Shown here: positions 9,118 to 18,216 of the stretch, piece after piece
How the letters are laid out: each line of letters starts with the position of its first letter
How positions within the stretch are numbered: position 1 is the first letter of the stretch
NCBI GenBank assembly: GCA_022360015.1
Contig: JAKSDQ010000244.1
Location: 62,001 to 126,000, forward strand
Source: Cytophagales bacterium
GTDB taxonomy: Bacteria > Bacteroidota > Bacteroidia > Cytophagales > Cyclobacteriaceae
Direction: 5' to 3'
DNA: 64,000 nt
Position numbers and translations under genes: made by a program
The notes under the pieces: generated by a model
Databases searched by the model: none
The model's input: the letters and a program-made list of their open reading frames with translations, nothing else
Told to the model about the DNA's origin: nothing

Positions 9118-10061
9118 TCTTTAAAACTTTTAGAAATTGCGAATTTGTAAAGCTTATGAAACCTGGTATTTAGAAACAATGTCTTCAGTTTTAAAATAAA
9201 ATATTTATCAATGGGGCTTTTCAAAATGGATAAGATAATCCAACAAAACATCTTAAGGATATTCTTCCTTTTCAAAGAATCCGAAGCTTTGCTTACATAT
9301 AAAATACTATACCAAGCATTGAGTTCTTTTTTGCTAATATTTTTAATGTGTTTTAGACTTTTTCGTCGTAAATATGCATCATGTTTAGCTTTTACGAACC
9401 AGTATCTTGATTTTGAAAGGTTTTTTAAAGTTGAGATGCCACCTTCATGGATTCGATATTTGTAAAGTGGTTTGTTAAGAAAATATAAGGTGCAAACTTC
9501 TTCTAGTTTATAATACAAATCTTGATCCACCGCTCTTTTAAAGTAAGGATTGATTCCAGTTGTTTTCAGATAACATTTTCTTTTAAAAGTGGCGAAATGA
9601 GTTACTCCTTTTCCATGGGTTAAATAGTTTTCATTTTCCGGTATCTTTTCGGCAGCATAAGCCAGTCGCTTGATATTTAAGTCCTCATCACATATATAAT
9701 GAGATGAGTAAATCAATCCTATATCCGGCCTGCTTTCATGACAATTCTTCATTTCTTCCAAGGCATTAATTTCTAAAGTATCATCGGGGTCCAAATAACC
9801 TAGTATATCACCAGAGGCCATTTTGGCAGCTCTGTGTTTGGCGTAACCACAATTTCGGTTTTTACTATTTATAAATAGCTTTACTCGATGATCAGAACGA
9901 GCTATAGATTCAACGATTTCAACCGAATTATCCGTAGACGCATCATCTACAATAATTAACTCCCAATTTTTATAGGTTTGTGCTAAAATACTGTTTATTG
10001 CATCTTTTATATATTTGCCATTGTTGTAGTTGGCCATCAAAACTGAAAATGATAAACTCAT
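9114..10061 (-). CDS. Glycosyltransferase family 2 (GT-A fold)
   Basis: Inverting GT-A glycosyltransferase, 315 residues, expected to add one sugar to the lipid-linked repeat unit on the cytoplasmic face of the inner membrane. The N-terminus FSVLMANYNNGKYIKDAINS and ELIIVDDASTDNS are classic family 2 motifs, and the metal/nucleotide DxD motif appears as YLDPDD near residue 93. It ends in a 4-base ATGA overlap with the next gene (GT4-like). Its start codon lies only 21 bases from the divergent GT4 start at 10083. The donor specificity cannot be inferred. Confidence 0.88.
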   Translation of the reverse strand: MSLSFSVLMANYNNGKYIKDAINSILAQTYKNWELIIVDDASTDNSVEIVESIARSDHRVKLFINSKNRNCGYAKHRAAKMASGDILGYLDPDDTLEINALEEMKNCHESRPDIGLIYSSHYICDEDLNIKRLAYAAEKIPENENYLTHGKGVTHFATFKRKCYLKTTGINPYFKRAVDQDLYYKLEEVCTLYFLNKPLYKYRIHEGGISTLKNLSKSRYWFVKAKHDAYLRRKSLKHIKNISKKELNAWYSILYVSKASDSLKRKNILKMFCWIILSILKSPIDKYFILKLKTLFLNTRFHKLYKFAISKSFKE

Positions 10062-10082
10062 TGCTTTATATCAAAAATTTAC

Positions 10083-11342
10083 ATGAATAGAAAGACATTG
10101 TTCCTGATAACTGCAAGCTATCCTTATGGATCGTATGAAACCTTTCTCGAAAGTGAAATACCAATACTATCAAAAAAATTCAATAAAATTTTCATTATTA
10201 CAAACTCAAAACCATCAAAGATAATCCGGGATATTCCAGATAATCTACAAATATACTATTTCTCTTATCTGCCAACTCTATCTGAAAAGATTGCAAGTCT
10301 AAAGTATTTATTTAACCGTATGTTCTGGAAAGAATTTCATATTATCATTTTCAGGTATAAAATATTTCCAACCTATCAAATTTTATCAACTATATTGACT
10401 TCACTTAGAAAAGGTCAAAATTTATGCAATTTTATAATAGGCATAACTAAAAAAGAAAAATTAATCCTGCAAGATACTTTGGGATATTCATATTGGTGCA
10501 ACAACATGGCAATTGGTCTAGCCTTGTTAAAAAGAAAAAATCCAGGGATAAGGGTAATTACAAGAGGGCATGGATGGGACGTTTATTTTTTTAGAAATAA
10601 AATAAACTATCTTCCACATAGGTTTTTAATATTTCAAAATTTGGATAGCATCCATTTTATCTCAGACCATGGATATCAATATTGTTCAAGACTTTTACGA
10701 GAAAATTTTCAAGAAAAATTTTTTGTGTCAAGGCTAGGTAGTAAAGATTTGCAGGGAAATATCAAAAAAAGTAGTTTGGATAGCTTTAAATTTATCTCGT
10801 GCTCTTCTTTGATTCCACTTAAAAGGGTCGATCTAATTGTAAAGCTTTTATATTCATTAGGTTCCACAGGCATCAATATTAATTGGACACATATTGGAAG
10901 TGGTCCATTGTATCAAGATATAAAAAAGGAAAGCGATGAAATAACTATTAAATATCAAAACATTAAAATAACTTTTCTTGGTCAACTATCCAATGAAGAA
11001 GTTTTAAACCTTTATCGTAATGAATATTTTGACTTGTTTATTAGTTTGAGTGAATATGAAGGTATTCCTGTATCTATTATGGAAGCCATTTCTGCGGGCA
11101 CCCCTGTTTTAGCAACCAATGTTGGAGGTAATTCCGAAATAGTTGGTAATAAAAGTGGTTATTTGGTCAGTGCCAATCCCACTATCGAAGAATTAGCAGA
11201 AAAGGTTCTGAATTTTATCAACCTGTCACCACAAGAAATGGAGGACAAGAGAGTCTATGCTCGTAAAGTATGGAATAAACTTTACAACGCGGAATTAAAC
11301 TATAAGGATTTTGTAGATGATATTGTAAACTTGTTAGGTTAG
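10083..11342 (+). CDS. Glycosyltransferase family 4 (GT-B fold)
   Basis: Retaining GT-B glycosyltransferase, 419 residues. The start reads MNRKTLFLITASYPYGSYET. The C-terminal donor half has FISCSSLIPLKRVDLIV, LGQLSNEEVLNLY and the diagnostic SLSEYEGIPVSIMEAISAGTPVLATNVGG, whose two glutamates form the family's EX7E motif. It is one of only two genes in the polysaccharide cluster on the plus strand, divergent from the GT2 at 10061, so it may be separately expressed. The role is sugar addition during glycan assembly; the linkage is unknown. About 190 bases without features separate its stop from the end of the next, converging gene. Confidence 0.9.
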   Translation: MNRKTLFLITASYPYGSYETFLESEIPILSKKFNKIFIITNSKPSKIIRDIPDNLQIYYFSYLPTLSEKIASLKYLFNRMFWKEFHIIIFRYKIFPTYQILSTILTSLRKGQNLCNFIIGITKKEKLILQDTLGYSYWCNNMAIGLALLKRKNPGIRVITRGHGWDVYFFRNKINYLPHRFLIFQNLDSIHFISDHGYQYCSRLLRENFQEKFFVSRLGSKDLQGNIKKSSLDSFKFISCSSLIPLKRVDLIVKLLYSLGSTGININWTHIGSGPLYQDIKKESDEITIKYQNIKITFLGQLSNEEVLNLYRNEYFDLFISLSEYEGIPVSIMEAISAGTPVLATNVGGNSEIVGNKSGYLVSANPTIEELAEKVLNFINLSPQEMEDKRVYARKVWNKLYNAELNYKDFVDDIVNLLG

Positions 11343-11530
11343 CATTTAATGGAAAGGATAACCTTTAGACCAAACCCGAGATATTCGGTAGTCTTCGCTC
11401 AAATAACTTATAATCACATGTTTTATATAAATGAAATATCTCAGCCAAAAAGATGTTAAGATATCAAAAAAATGCTTTAAGGTTGTTAATGGGCAATAGC
11501 TGATAACGTGGTGACAATTATTGTGGTAAT

Positions 11531-12508
11531 TCAGTTTTTAATAATACCCAGATAAATCAGAAAGAATAATACCAGAGTTTTGTGATTGATGAATTTTAGT
11601 GGTTTAATTTGGATTGCTTTCATTGAATATGAAAAGGCAAGCCAGAACATTTTTCTATTCAAATGTGACCACATAAACACCCTGTAAATGTAAGACGGAT
11701 CCTCTACATACGGTTTATGTTTTTCCATAACAAAATTGATTATGCCAGGAATATCTCCTTTCTCAAGACTGTCAACCCCATCGCCACTTCTCTCAGCTAT
11801 AAACTTCTGAATTAACGCATAACCATGGAGTTTAAAGGGGTTGAACAATAGATTAGATTTTGATGAGGATTCCGGATATTGTCTGTATATATATAATTTG
11901 TCAGGAATATTAATACATTTATACTTTTCCACTATTCTCGAGGTTAAATCGTAATCTTCGTATCCCAAGGAATTAAAAAAATCTCTATATCCCCCTATAT
12001 CAATCCAAATACTCTTTTTTACAAGAATAGTTGAGCCAGTAAAAACATTCTCATTTTTTATTTTTTTACGGATTTCATTATACTCTGTAGGCTTTTCGTA
12101 GGGAATATCTAATTCTTTCCCGGCAACATCAATGTATCTCACAAAGCATCCACACAACCCCAACTCTGGATCATCTTTAAAAGCTTTCAATTGTTTTTCC
12201 AATCTATCAGGAGTACACAAATCATCAGAGTCCAGCAAAGTAATGAAATCGCCCTTTATCTTATTAGCCAATCTGTTCCTGGTTCTTAAATAATGTTGAT
12301 TTACACTATTGTGATAGACCCGAATCCTTTCATCATCAAAAGAGGCTATGACTTCTCTGGTAGAATCTGCGGAGCAATCATCAGCTATAAGTAACTCCCA
12401 ATTAGCATATGTTTGATTGATAATGCTCCTTATAGCTTCTGCAATAAATTTTTCAGAGTTAAATGAAGTCATTAACACAGACACCAATGGTAATTCATTG
12501 TTCATCAT
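11531..12508 (-). CDS. Glycosyltransferase family 2 (GT-A fold)
   Basis: GT-A glycosyltransferase, 325 residues. Family 2 motifs are clear: PLVSVLMTSFNSEKFIAEAI at the N-terminus, ELLIADDCSADSTREV, and LLDSDD as the DxD site. A hydrophobic C-terminal stretch (LVLFFLIYLGII) may tether it to the membrane. Its ATG overlaps the upstream epimerase stop as ATGA (12505-12508), which indicates co-translation and a joint role in building the same glycan. The donor is unknown; the linked epimerase suggests an epimerised hexose or a similar nucleotide sugar, which is inference. Confidence 0.88.
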   Translation of the reverse strand: MMNNELPLVSVLMTSFNSEKFIAEAIRSIINQTYANWELLIADDCSADSTREVIASFDDERIRVYHNSVNQHYLRTRNRLANKIKGDFITLLDSDDLCTPDRLEKQLKAFKDDPELGLCGCFVRYIDVAGKELDIPYEKPTEYNEIRKKIKNENVFTGSTILVKKSIWIDIGGYRDFFNSLGYEDYDLTSRIVEKYKCINIPDKLYIYRQYPESSSKSNLLFNPFKLHGYALIQKFIAERSGDGVDSLEKGDIPGIINFVMEKHKPYVEDPSYIYRVFMWSHLNRKMFWLAFSYSMKAIQIKPLKFINHKTLVLFFLIYLGIIKN

Positions 12509-13458
12509 GCTTCTTCAATACTTTTACTTTTAAGCATGTCTTTGTAAATAACATTAAGTCCCTCATCGATGCCTGTGGAGGGTTTATATCCAATATTCTT
12601 AAAGAGTTTCTCTGAGCTACCAAATCGTCTACCCACTTCGTAGTCGTATCTCTTTGTTGGTGCATTGATGTAGACAATCTCCGATGATGAATTAGAGATT
12701 TCCTTAATCTTATTGGCTAATGTACCAATTGCTATTTCCTCTTCATTTGCTACATTAAAAATTTCAAAACCATTGACTTTTTCGCCAAGCTCTATGGTAG
12801 CTTTTACGGTATCATCTATATAGGTAAAATCTCTTGTTTGATTCCCATTACCAAAAACAGTAATTGGCTTATTACTAATAGCCTGTTCAAAAAAACGTGG
12901 AGTGACCATTCGATTATCCTGTCTTAGTCCATATACATTGAAAAACCTTAGTGCAATCGCATTGATCCCTTTTTCTTCATGTAACGCCCCCAAATAAATC
13001 TCATTGTATCGTTTAGCCATAGCATAACTTGTTTTTGGATCAATCATAATGTCTTCAGTAACACTTTTTTCCAGTGCATTATGTCCATAAACTCCGCTGG
13101 TAGATGCATATAATATTTTTGGTATATTATTTTTAATAGCGGCCTGAGCGATATTTTGCATCCCTACAGCCTCCGTATCCATTGTCTCCACCGGATTATC
13201 AGCCACAATATCTACACCTAATATGGCCGCAAAATGCAATATTACATCTGCACCTCGACTAAGTTTTAAAATTTTGCTACTATCCCGCACATCCGCATTA
13301 TGAAATTCAATTTTCTTAAATACATCACTTGGTATTTTGTTACCTCTTAACAAATTATCAACCACTACCACTTCATTTTCAAGTTCAACAAGTTTTTCTA
13401 CCAAATGACTACCTATGAACCCAGCACCTCCTGTTACAAATATTCTTTTATTTTTCAT
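12505..13458 (-). CDS. NAD-dependent sugar epimerase/dehydratase (extended SDR)
   Basis: Nucleotide-sugar-modifying enzyme of the extended short-chain dehydrogenase family, 317 residues. The NAD-binding motif TGGAGFIGSH sits at residues 9-18, the STSGVYG segment at 119-125, and the catalytic YxxxK at Tyr145 and Lys149. The family includes UDP-glucose/GlcNAc 4-epimerases and dTDP-glucose dehydratases; the sequence looks closest to 4-epimerases, but the specific product cannot be fixed. It lies in an operon with the GT2 downstream (4-base overlap) and so probably supplies that enzyme's donor. About 395 bases precede it, giving room for its own promoter. Confidence 0.85.
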   Translation of the reverse strand: MKNKRIFVTGGAGFIGSHLVEKLVELENEVVVVDNLLRGNKIPSDVFKKIEFHNADVRDSSKILKLSRGADVILHFAAILGVDIVADNPVETMDTEAVGMQNIAQAAIKNNIPKILYASTSGVYGHNALEKSVTEDIMIDPKTSYAMAKRYNEIYLGALHEEKGINAIALRFFNVYGLRQDNRMVTPRFFEQAISNKPITVFGNGNQTRDFTYIDDTVKATIELGEKVNGFEIFNVANEEEIAIGTLANKIKEISNSSSEIVYINAPTKRYDYEVGRRFGSSEKLFKNIGYKPSTGIDEGLNVIYKDMLKSKSIEEA

Positions 13459-13853
13459 ATTAATATTTATTTTGTAATTGATATTTCAAATTTGGATATT
13501 AAAATCTCTTTTTAAATTAACTAAGGTACTACGCTGAAACCGGGCTTTCCTGTTAGATAGTTTCTACGATATGCATAATTAAAGTATGTTCATTTAAGCT
13601 AGCAAATTTCATTAGCACAGACGCTATTCCAAAAAACTTTATTTTTGTAAATTGGTGTACTGGTTTGTGGGAATACCTTTTCAATCATTTCGAATAGGCT
13701 AGAGTAACGTCAATTTGGCAAAACCCATGACCCGAAATGAAGTTTTTGTATAGAATTTTTAATCTTTTGATTTTAAGTCTTAGTGCTACTTATTTTATTC
13801 ATAACATCCTCAAAAATTAAGTTCAGCAATTGCATATTCATGTTTACTTATGT
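13459..13853. other. AT-rich intergenic region within the polysaccharide cluster
   Basis: 395 bases between the end of the FkbM gene and the start of the epimerase, both on the minus strand. It is very AT-rich and has stops in all frames I followed. It probably carries the epimerase promoter, but I could not find a clean CAAAnnTA (reverse of TAnnTTTG). No gene remnant was recognised. Confidence 0.45.
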
Positions 13854-14672
13854 CTATACATTTTTGTATTTCCGTATTACTCTATTTAAAAAGGAACTGG
13901 CTTTTTTTGTAAAAAAGTCCTTCATGACAAACCAATTATGTCCGGATACGGAGTAAAAAGATTTATTTTTAGCTATAATCCAACCCCTAATTTCATTTTC
14001 ACCGACAGTTCTTATCAAAAAATTATTTTTTCTAAGATATTCTTTTAACGTGTTTCTGTTGTGATTTTTATCATCCACCATATCTTCATGAAACAAAATA
14101 AGCATCATTTTAATTTTCTTTAGAACTTCTGGAGGAGTAGAAAATACAATACCGAACTCAGCACCTTCACAATTAAATTTTATTAAATCACAAGATTTCA
14201 AATCATATTCTTGAAAAAAGGTTTTTAAAGACAATGATTTAACAAGCTCAAATTCGCCAGTAAATTTTTTTGTAATGCTATGTTCCCAGTTTTCCGGACT
14301 TAGAAATAACTTCTCTGTTCCATCAGATTTGGAAATTGCGGAATTTACACATATAATATTTTGTAAGTTGTTTTCTTCAACAGTTTTCTTCAAAATGCTG
14401 AAAGTATCTTTAGATGCTTCTACAGCATATATTTTTCCATTTGGGGCTTTTTGAGAAGCGATTATAGAAAATGTCCCTATATGAGCACCAATATCAATTA
14501 AGTTGATATCATGGGTTAACTTAAAGTCTCGAATTTCCTTCAAGAAGATGTCCTGGTCCAGACTATAAGTAATTACATCCTCATCTGTTGAGCCTTTCCT
14601 GTAATAAATTTTTATTCCATTATATTCTAATTTCGATAAATTTAAATCCATATATTCCAATTTAAAATTCAT
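13854..14672 (-). CDS. FkbM-family SAM-dependent methyltransferase
   Basis: Probable O-methyltransferase of 272 residues acting on a sugar or other cluster product. Class I SAM-binding motif I is NLIDIGAHIGTFS, and the FkbM signature DLIKFNCEGAEF follows further on. The ATG at 14672 was chosen because it overlaps the stop of the upstream Wzt-like gene as ATGA (14669-14672), the same coupling seen elsewhere in this cluster; an in-frame ATG at 14690 would place the start inside that gene. Directly after an ABC-exporter ATPase, a methyltransferase can cap the non-reducing end of an O-antigen chain and set its length, as known for Wzt-linked systems; that role is inference. Confidence 0.85.
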   Translation of the reverse strand: MNFKLEYMDLNLSKLEYNGIKIYYRKGSTDEDVITYSLDQDIFLKEIRDFKLTHDINLIDIGAHIGTFSIIASQKAPNGKIYAVEASKDTFSILKKTVEENNLQNIICVNSAISKSDGTEKLFLSPENWEHSITKKFTGEFELVKSLSLKTFFQEYDLKSCDLIKFNCEGAEFGIVFSTPPEVLKKIKMMLILFHEDMVDDKNHNRNTLKEYLRKNNFLIRTVGENEIRGWIIAKNKSFYSVSGHNWFVMKDFFTKKASSFLNRVIRKYKNV

Positions 14673-15889
14673 GAGAAATCCCAATGGCAATCCACAAAAA
14701 CGTCACCATGGAACCAACGACCTACATATTTTAGATATGGGGTGCCATTATCCTGTACTGAAATTGGACAAATATACTCTAGGTATTCAATAGCACCGCT
14801 ATACGGATTGTGTATAGCAGCTAAAAATGAGTAGTCGCCGTTAGTTAATAAATTTGCTGGTATTTTTACTATAGCCTTATTTATACATTCAATACCTATT
14901 TCATAGTTTTCTAAAGACCGATCTGAAGTAAATATTGCCCTTCCGATATCATTATAAACAGAGATACATATGTTCAAATCTCTTACCAACTCTGAGGCGA
15001 CAAACTCTATATGAAGAAAAATATTCTCATCATGTTTGAAATAACTTTCAGACTGTTGGTTACTATTTGTCGTGTATACTCTTACAATATTATGACTCTT
15101 GTCATTCTCTAAACTTTCTTTTAAGTATAAGTTTGACGAAGTTGCTTTATTTGTATAATCCCTAATTACCTCCTGAATGTCACCTTGCTTTTTTACCTTT
15201 CCATCTTGTAAAAGAATGCCGTAATCACATAGTTTTGAAACTGCACCCATATTGTGACTAACGAATAGCACACTTCTTCCATTCCCAGTGACTTCATTCA
15301 TCTTCCCTAAGCATTTTTTTTGAAATTCGATATCGCCTACCGCTAATACTTCATCTATAATTAAAATTTCCGGTTCTAAATGGGCCGCTACCGCAAATGC
15401 CAATCTAACCTTCATGCCACTGCTATAATGTTTTACTGGTGTATCAATGAATTTTTCAACACCGGAAAATGTAACAATTTCATCGAATTTGTTTTTAACC
15501 TCCCTTCTTTTCATGCCTAGAATAGTACCATTTAAATAAACATTTTCCCTTCCGGTTAATTCAGGATGAAAACCGGTACCCACTTCAAGAAGAGATGAAA
15601 CTTTACCATTCATTTCGAACCGACCCTTAGAAGGTTCTGTAATCCTTGAAAGTATTTTGAGCAATGTGCTTTTGCCAGCACCGTTATTCCCAATAATACC
15701 CATTGCTACACCCTTTTTTAGTGTAAAATTGATGTCATCAAGAGCCCAAAATATTCCTTTTTCAGACGACTTACCTTTTGTAAAGCTCTTAATTCTGGCA
15801 CTTATGGAATCACGTAGACTTGCACTTCTAGTATTACCAATTTGATAATATTTACTTAATCTTTCAACCTTCACGGCAAATTCTGACAT
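14669..15889 (-). CDS. Polysaccharide ABC exporter ATPase with C-terminal carbohydrate-binding domain (Wzt-like)
   Basis: ATPase subunit of an ABC-2 exporter that moves undecaprenyl-linked polysaccharide across the inner membrane, 406 residues. The nucleotide-binding domain has Walker A GNNGAGKST at 67-75, the signature HYSSGMKVRLAFA and the Walker B EILIIDEVLAVGD. The C-terminal about 160 residues (from about 245) have no ATPase motifs and look like the beta-sandwich Wzt-C domain that recognises the capped end of the finished glycan. The Wzm-like permease lies 14 bases upstream and the FkbM methyltransferase overlaps downstream, giving a permease-ATPase-methyltransferase unit. This points to the ABC-dependent rather than the Wzx/Wzy route. 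Confidence 0.9.
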   Translation of the reverse strand: MSEFAVKVERLSKYYQIGNTRSASLRDSISARIKSFTKGKSSEKGIFWALDDINFTLKKGVAMGIIGNNGAGKSTLLKILSRITEPSKGRFEMNGKVSSLLEVGTGFHPELTGRENVYLNGTILGMKRREVKNKFDEIVTFSGVEKFIDTPVKHYSSGMKVRLAFAVAAHLEPEILIIDEVLAVGDIEFQKKCLGKMNEVTGNGRSVLFVSHNMGAVSKLCDYGILLQDGKVKKQGDIQEVIRDYTNKATSSNLYLKESLENDKSHNIVRVYTTNSNQQSESYFKHDENIFLHIEFVASELVRDLNICISVYNDIGRAIFTSDRSLENYEIGIECINKAIVKIPANLLTNGDYSFLAAIHNPYSGAIEYLEYICPISVQDNGTPYLKYVGRWFHGDVFVDCHWDFS

Positions 15890-15903
15890 AACAACAAAAG
15901 CAA

Positions 15904-16722
15904 TTAAACAATATCAGCTATTATTTTTTCGGTCCTTTTAAAATAAATCAGACCCGAAATGAACAACAAAAAAGCACATACAAAAGAGATATAAACATAT
16001 TGATTTAAAGGCAAACCGCCTATCAATGACCACCTGAATCCCTCTACAATCCCAGCCATTGGATTTATATAATAATACAATAAATACTTCTCCGGAATTA
16101 AAGTACTTGGGTAGGCTATAGGTGTCACATACAGACCCAATTGTACCATAAACGGAACTATATGTTGAAAATCTCTATATCTAATTGTCAAGGCACTTAG
16201 CCATACCCCGACACCTAGTGATGCTAACACGGTTAAAAGAATAAATAACAAACTATATAATATTCTTATTGTTGGGGTATAATTGTAATAAAACATTAAT
16301 ACCATTAGAAATAAAAAAGTGATTAAAAAATCTACGAACCCAACAATACCTTTGGAAAATGGAATTATTATTCTTGGAAAATATATTTTTTTTACCATCT
16401 CCTGTGCCAAAATTATAGAGCTGCCTGATTGGGCCATTACAAAAGAAAAATAATTCCAGACTGTCATGCCTGCTAATGCAAACAAAGGATAAGGGATACC
16501 TCCAGTGTCTACACTGATGGCACGCCCGAAAATTAAAGTTAATATCATTAAAGTGGCAATGGGTTGAATACCTGCCCAAAGGAGGCCAAGAAACGTTTGG
16601 GCATATCTAACCCTTAAATCACGATATGAAAGTACATAGAATAGATCCCTATAACTGAGCAATTCCCTGATATTCAATGAAAACGAGCTTTTGTCGGCAT
16701 CTACAATAATTCTATTCATCAT
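15904..16722 (-). CDS. ABC-2 type polysaccharide export permease (Wzm-like)
   Basis: Inner-membrane permease, 272 residues, with about six hydrophobic helices (first near FLGLLWAGIQPIATLMILTL). The N-terminal motif RDLFYVLSYRDLRVRYAQT is the usual amphipathic interface helix of the family, and the segment LGLYVTPIAYP is typical of TagG/Wzm proteins. It pairs with the ATPase 14 bases downstream to export the cluster's polysaccharide. Length and membrane pattern are normal. The start is MMNRIIVDADK; either of the first two Met codons could serve. Confidence 0.9.
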   Translation of the reverse strand: MMNRIIVDADKSSFSLNIRELLSYRDLFYVLSYRDLRVRYAQTFLGLLWAGIQPIATLMILTLIFGRAISVDTGGIPYPLFALAGMTVWNYFSFVMAQSGSSIILAQEMVKKIYFPRIIIPFSKGIVGFVDFLITFLFLMVLMFYYNYTPTIRILYSLLFILLTVLASLGVGVWLSALTIRYRDFQHIVPFMVQLGLYVTPIAYPSTLIPEKYLLYYYINPMAGIVEGFRWSLIGGLPLNQYVYISFVCAFLLFISGLIYFKRTEKIIADIV

Positions 16723-16783
16723 ATTTTTCTAATAGAATGCAAGACTAATTAATTTATTTCAATTTTAGAAGTTCACTAGAGTT

Positions 16784-18130
16784 TTAATAAAGTCTCACAA
16801 GCTTTTTTGTTTTATCTTGATACTTGATAGTTTGAGATAAATTATGCTGAATGATAAAAAGAGAAAGCAAATAAAAAGGAATCATCGGAATTTTGTAACG
16901 TGATAGAGAACCAAAGTTGTAAGTTGAAATACCAGTGGCAAATGCAAAGGTGAGAGCAAAGGTCAAGCAAAACAGTACCTCGGGTTTAAAAACATGTTTT
17001 ATAATACTTAGGAACCATCTGCTTAATATAGTTTTAATGGTAAAATAGAGGAATATTAATGCTTCCAAAGCTGAGAGAAGCATTAAAGGGTTTTTTACTT
17101 CCCATAAGTAGGGTCTAAATAACGCAACATTTATTGCCTGCGGGCCAAGAGTCAATAAGCCAGAGAATGTACCATCCATTTCTCCCAATACATATGTTGA
17201 TCCTGCGTCACGGCCAGAAAAGAAAGCAATATCATATGCGGTAATCTTGGCTGTAGTTGCTATTTGTTCAAACGAATAGCGTGGATCGTATTGGGATACA
17301 GCAATCAAACCGTGATAAGAAATCACAAAAGCCAAAATAATGACAAGGGGCATTATTGTGTATTTCACGAACTTTAATTTGATTAAACTTAGATTTTTTG
17401 AAACTACCCAAATTACAATGGATGGTAAAAAACTTAAAAGGATGTATACTTTGATTTTGTAGATAAACCAAAACGAAATAACTAAAATAATTGCATTGAT
17501 AACCAAGCTTTCTTTCCGAATAAATATTTTATATAAAGCATAGGTTAAAACTCCCAGACATCCAAAGGTAATCGTATCCTTGAAAATGCCGGAACCCCAA
17601 AAAAAGACGGTAGGTATAAACAATATGGCTAGTGCAATTTTTCTATGCAGAGCTGGGTAAAGAAAATAAAAAATCTGATAAAGTGACCAAACGCCAATGT
17701 AACATGTAGCCGCGAAAAGAACTGCGATTGATGAGTACGTATTGAATGTAAACAAACCAAAAAAAGCCGCAATACAAACTACCATGTATGAAGCACTGTC
17801 ATTGTAAAAATGCATTTGGGAGGAATAAATATATGTATCCGGAAAATGAGTACCAGAAGCCAAAAAAATTAATTTAAATGCCTTCATAGGAGATTCAAGG
17901 AAGGCTTTCCAAATAAGTTTACTATCATTATAAAAATTGAAAGTATCACCTCCATCATAGTAAAACTGATAGATAAAACCCACAGCTAATGCACCAAAAA
18001 TTTTTACGGTTAACCCGGGGATGAAATATCTTTTAGTTACATTATCTGTAAATTTTGGTCGAACTAAATATGCTACAACATAAATTATAAGCAAAACAAA
18101 AGGTGTAACTATGAAATCTTTACTGGTCAT
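16784..18130 (-). CDS. Polytopic membrane protein, possible polysaccharide polymerase or GT-C-type enzyme
   Basis: Integral membrane protein of 448 residues with about ten or more hydrophobic helices spread along its length. I do not recognise a named family with certainty. The first periplasmic loop contains YYDGGDTFNFYNDS, an acidic aromatic motif reminiscent of the catalytic loop of GT-C glycosyltransferases, and the segment FFWGSGIFKDTITFG is common in membrane proteins of Bacteroidota polysaccharide loci. Position at the promoter-proximal end of the exporter operon (61 bases before the Wzm gene) supports a role in glycan assembly. A polymerase would be unusual beside an ABC exporter, so a lipid-linked sugar transfer or ligase function is equally possible. 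Confidence 0.6.
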   Translation of the reverse strand: MTSKDFIVTPFVLLIIYVVAYLVRPKFTDNVTKRYFIPGLTVKIFGALAVGFIYQFYYDGGDTFNFYNDSKLIWKAFLESPMKAFKLIFLASGTHFPDTYIYSSQMHFYNDSASYMVVCIAAFFGLFTFNTYSSIAVLFAATCYIGVWSLYQIFYFLYPALHRKIALAILFIPTVFFWGSGIFKDTITFGCLGVLTYALYKIFIRKESLVINAIILVISFWFIYKIKVYILLSFLPSIVIWVVSKNLSLIKLKFVKYTIMPLVIILAFVISYHGLIAVSQYDPRYSFEQIATTAKITAYDIAFFSGRDAGSTYVLGEMDGTFSGLLTLGPQAINVALFRPYLWEVKNPLMLLSALEALIFLYFTIKTILSRWFLSIIKHVFKPEVLFCLTFALTFAFATGISTYNFGSLSRYKIPMIPFYLLSLFIIQHNLSQTIKYQDKTKKLVRLY

Positions 18131-18216
18131 GTCAATCTTTCAATTCCACAAATTTAACCTTCCATTTTATTTATTCTAATTTTAGGGCTAGATTTCAAAG
18201 CTGAAAGAATCGGAAT

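Noticed and set aside
14673-14690. Upstream ATG for the FkbM gene at 14690
   Set aside because: The ATG at 14672 gives the ATGA stop-start overlap used repeatedly in this cluster and a normal N-terminus.
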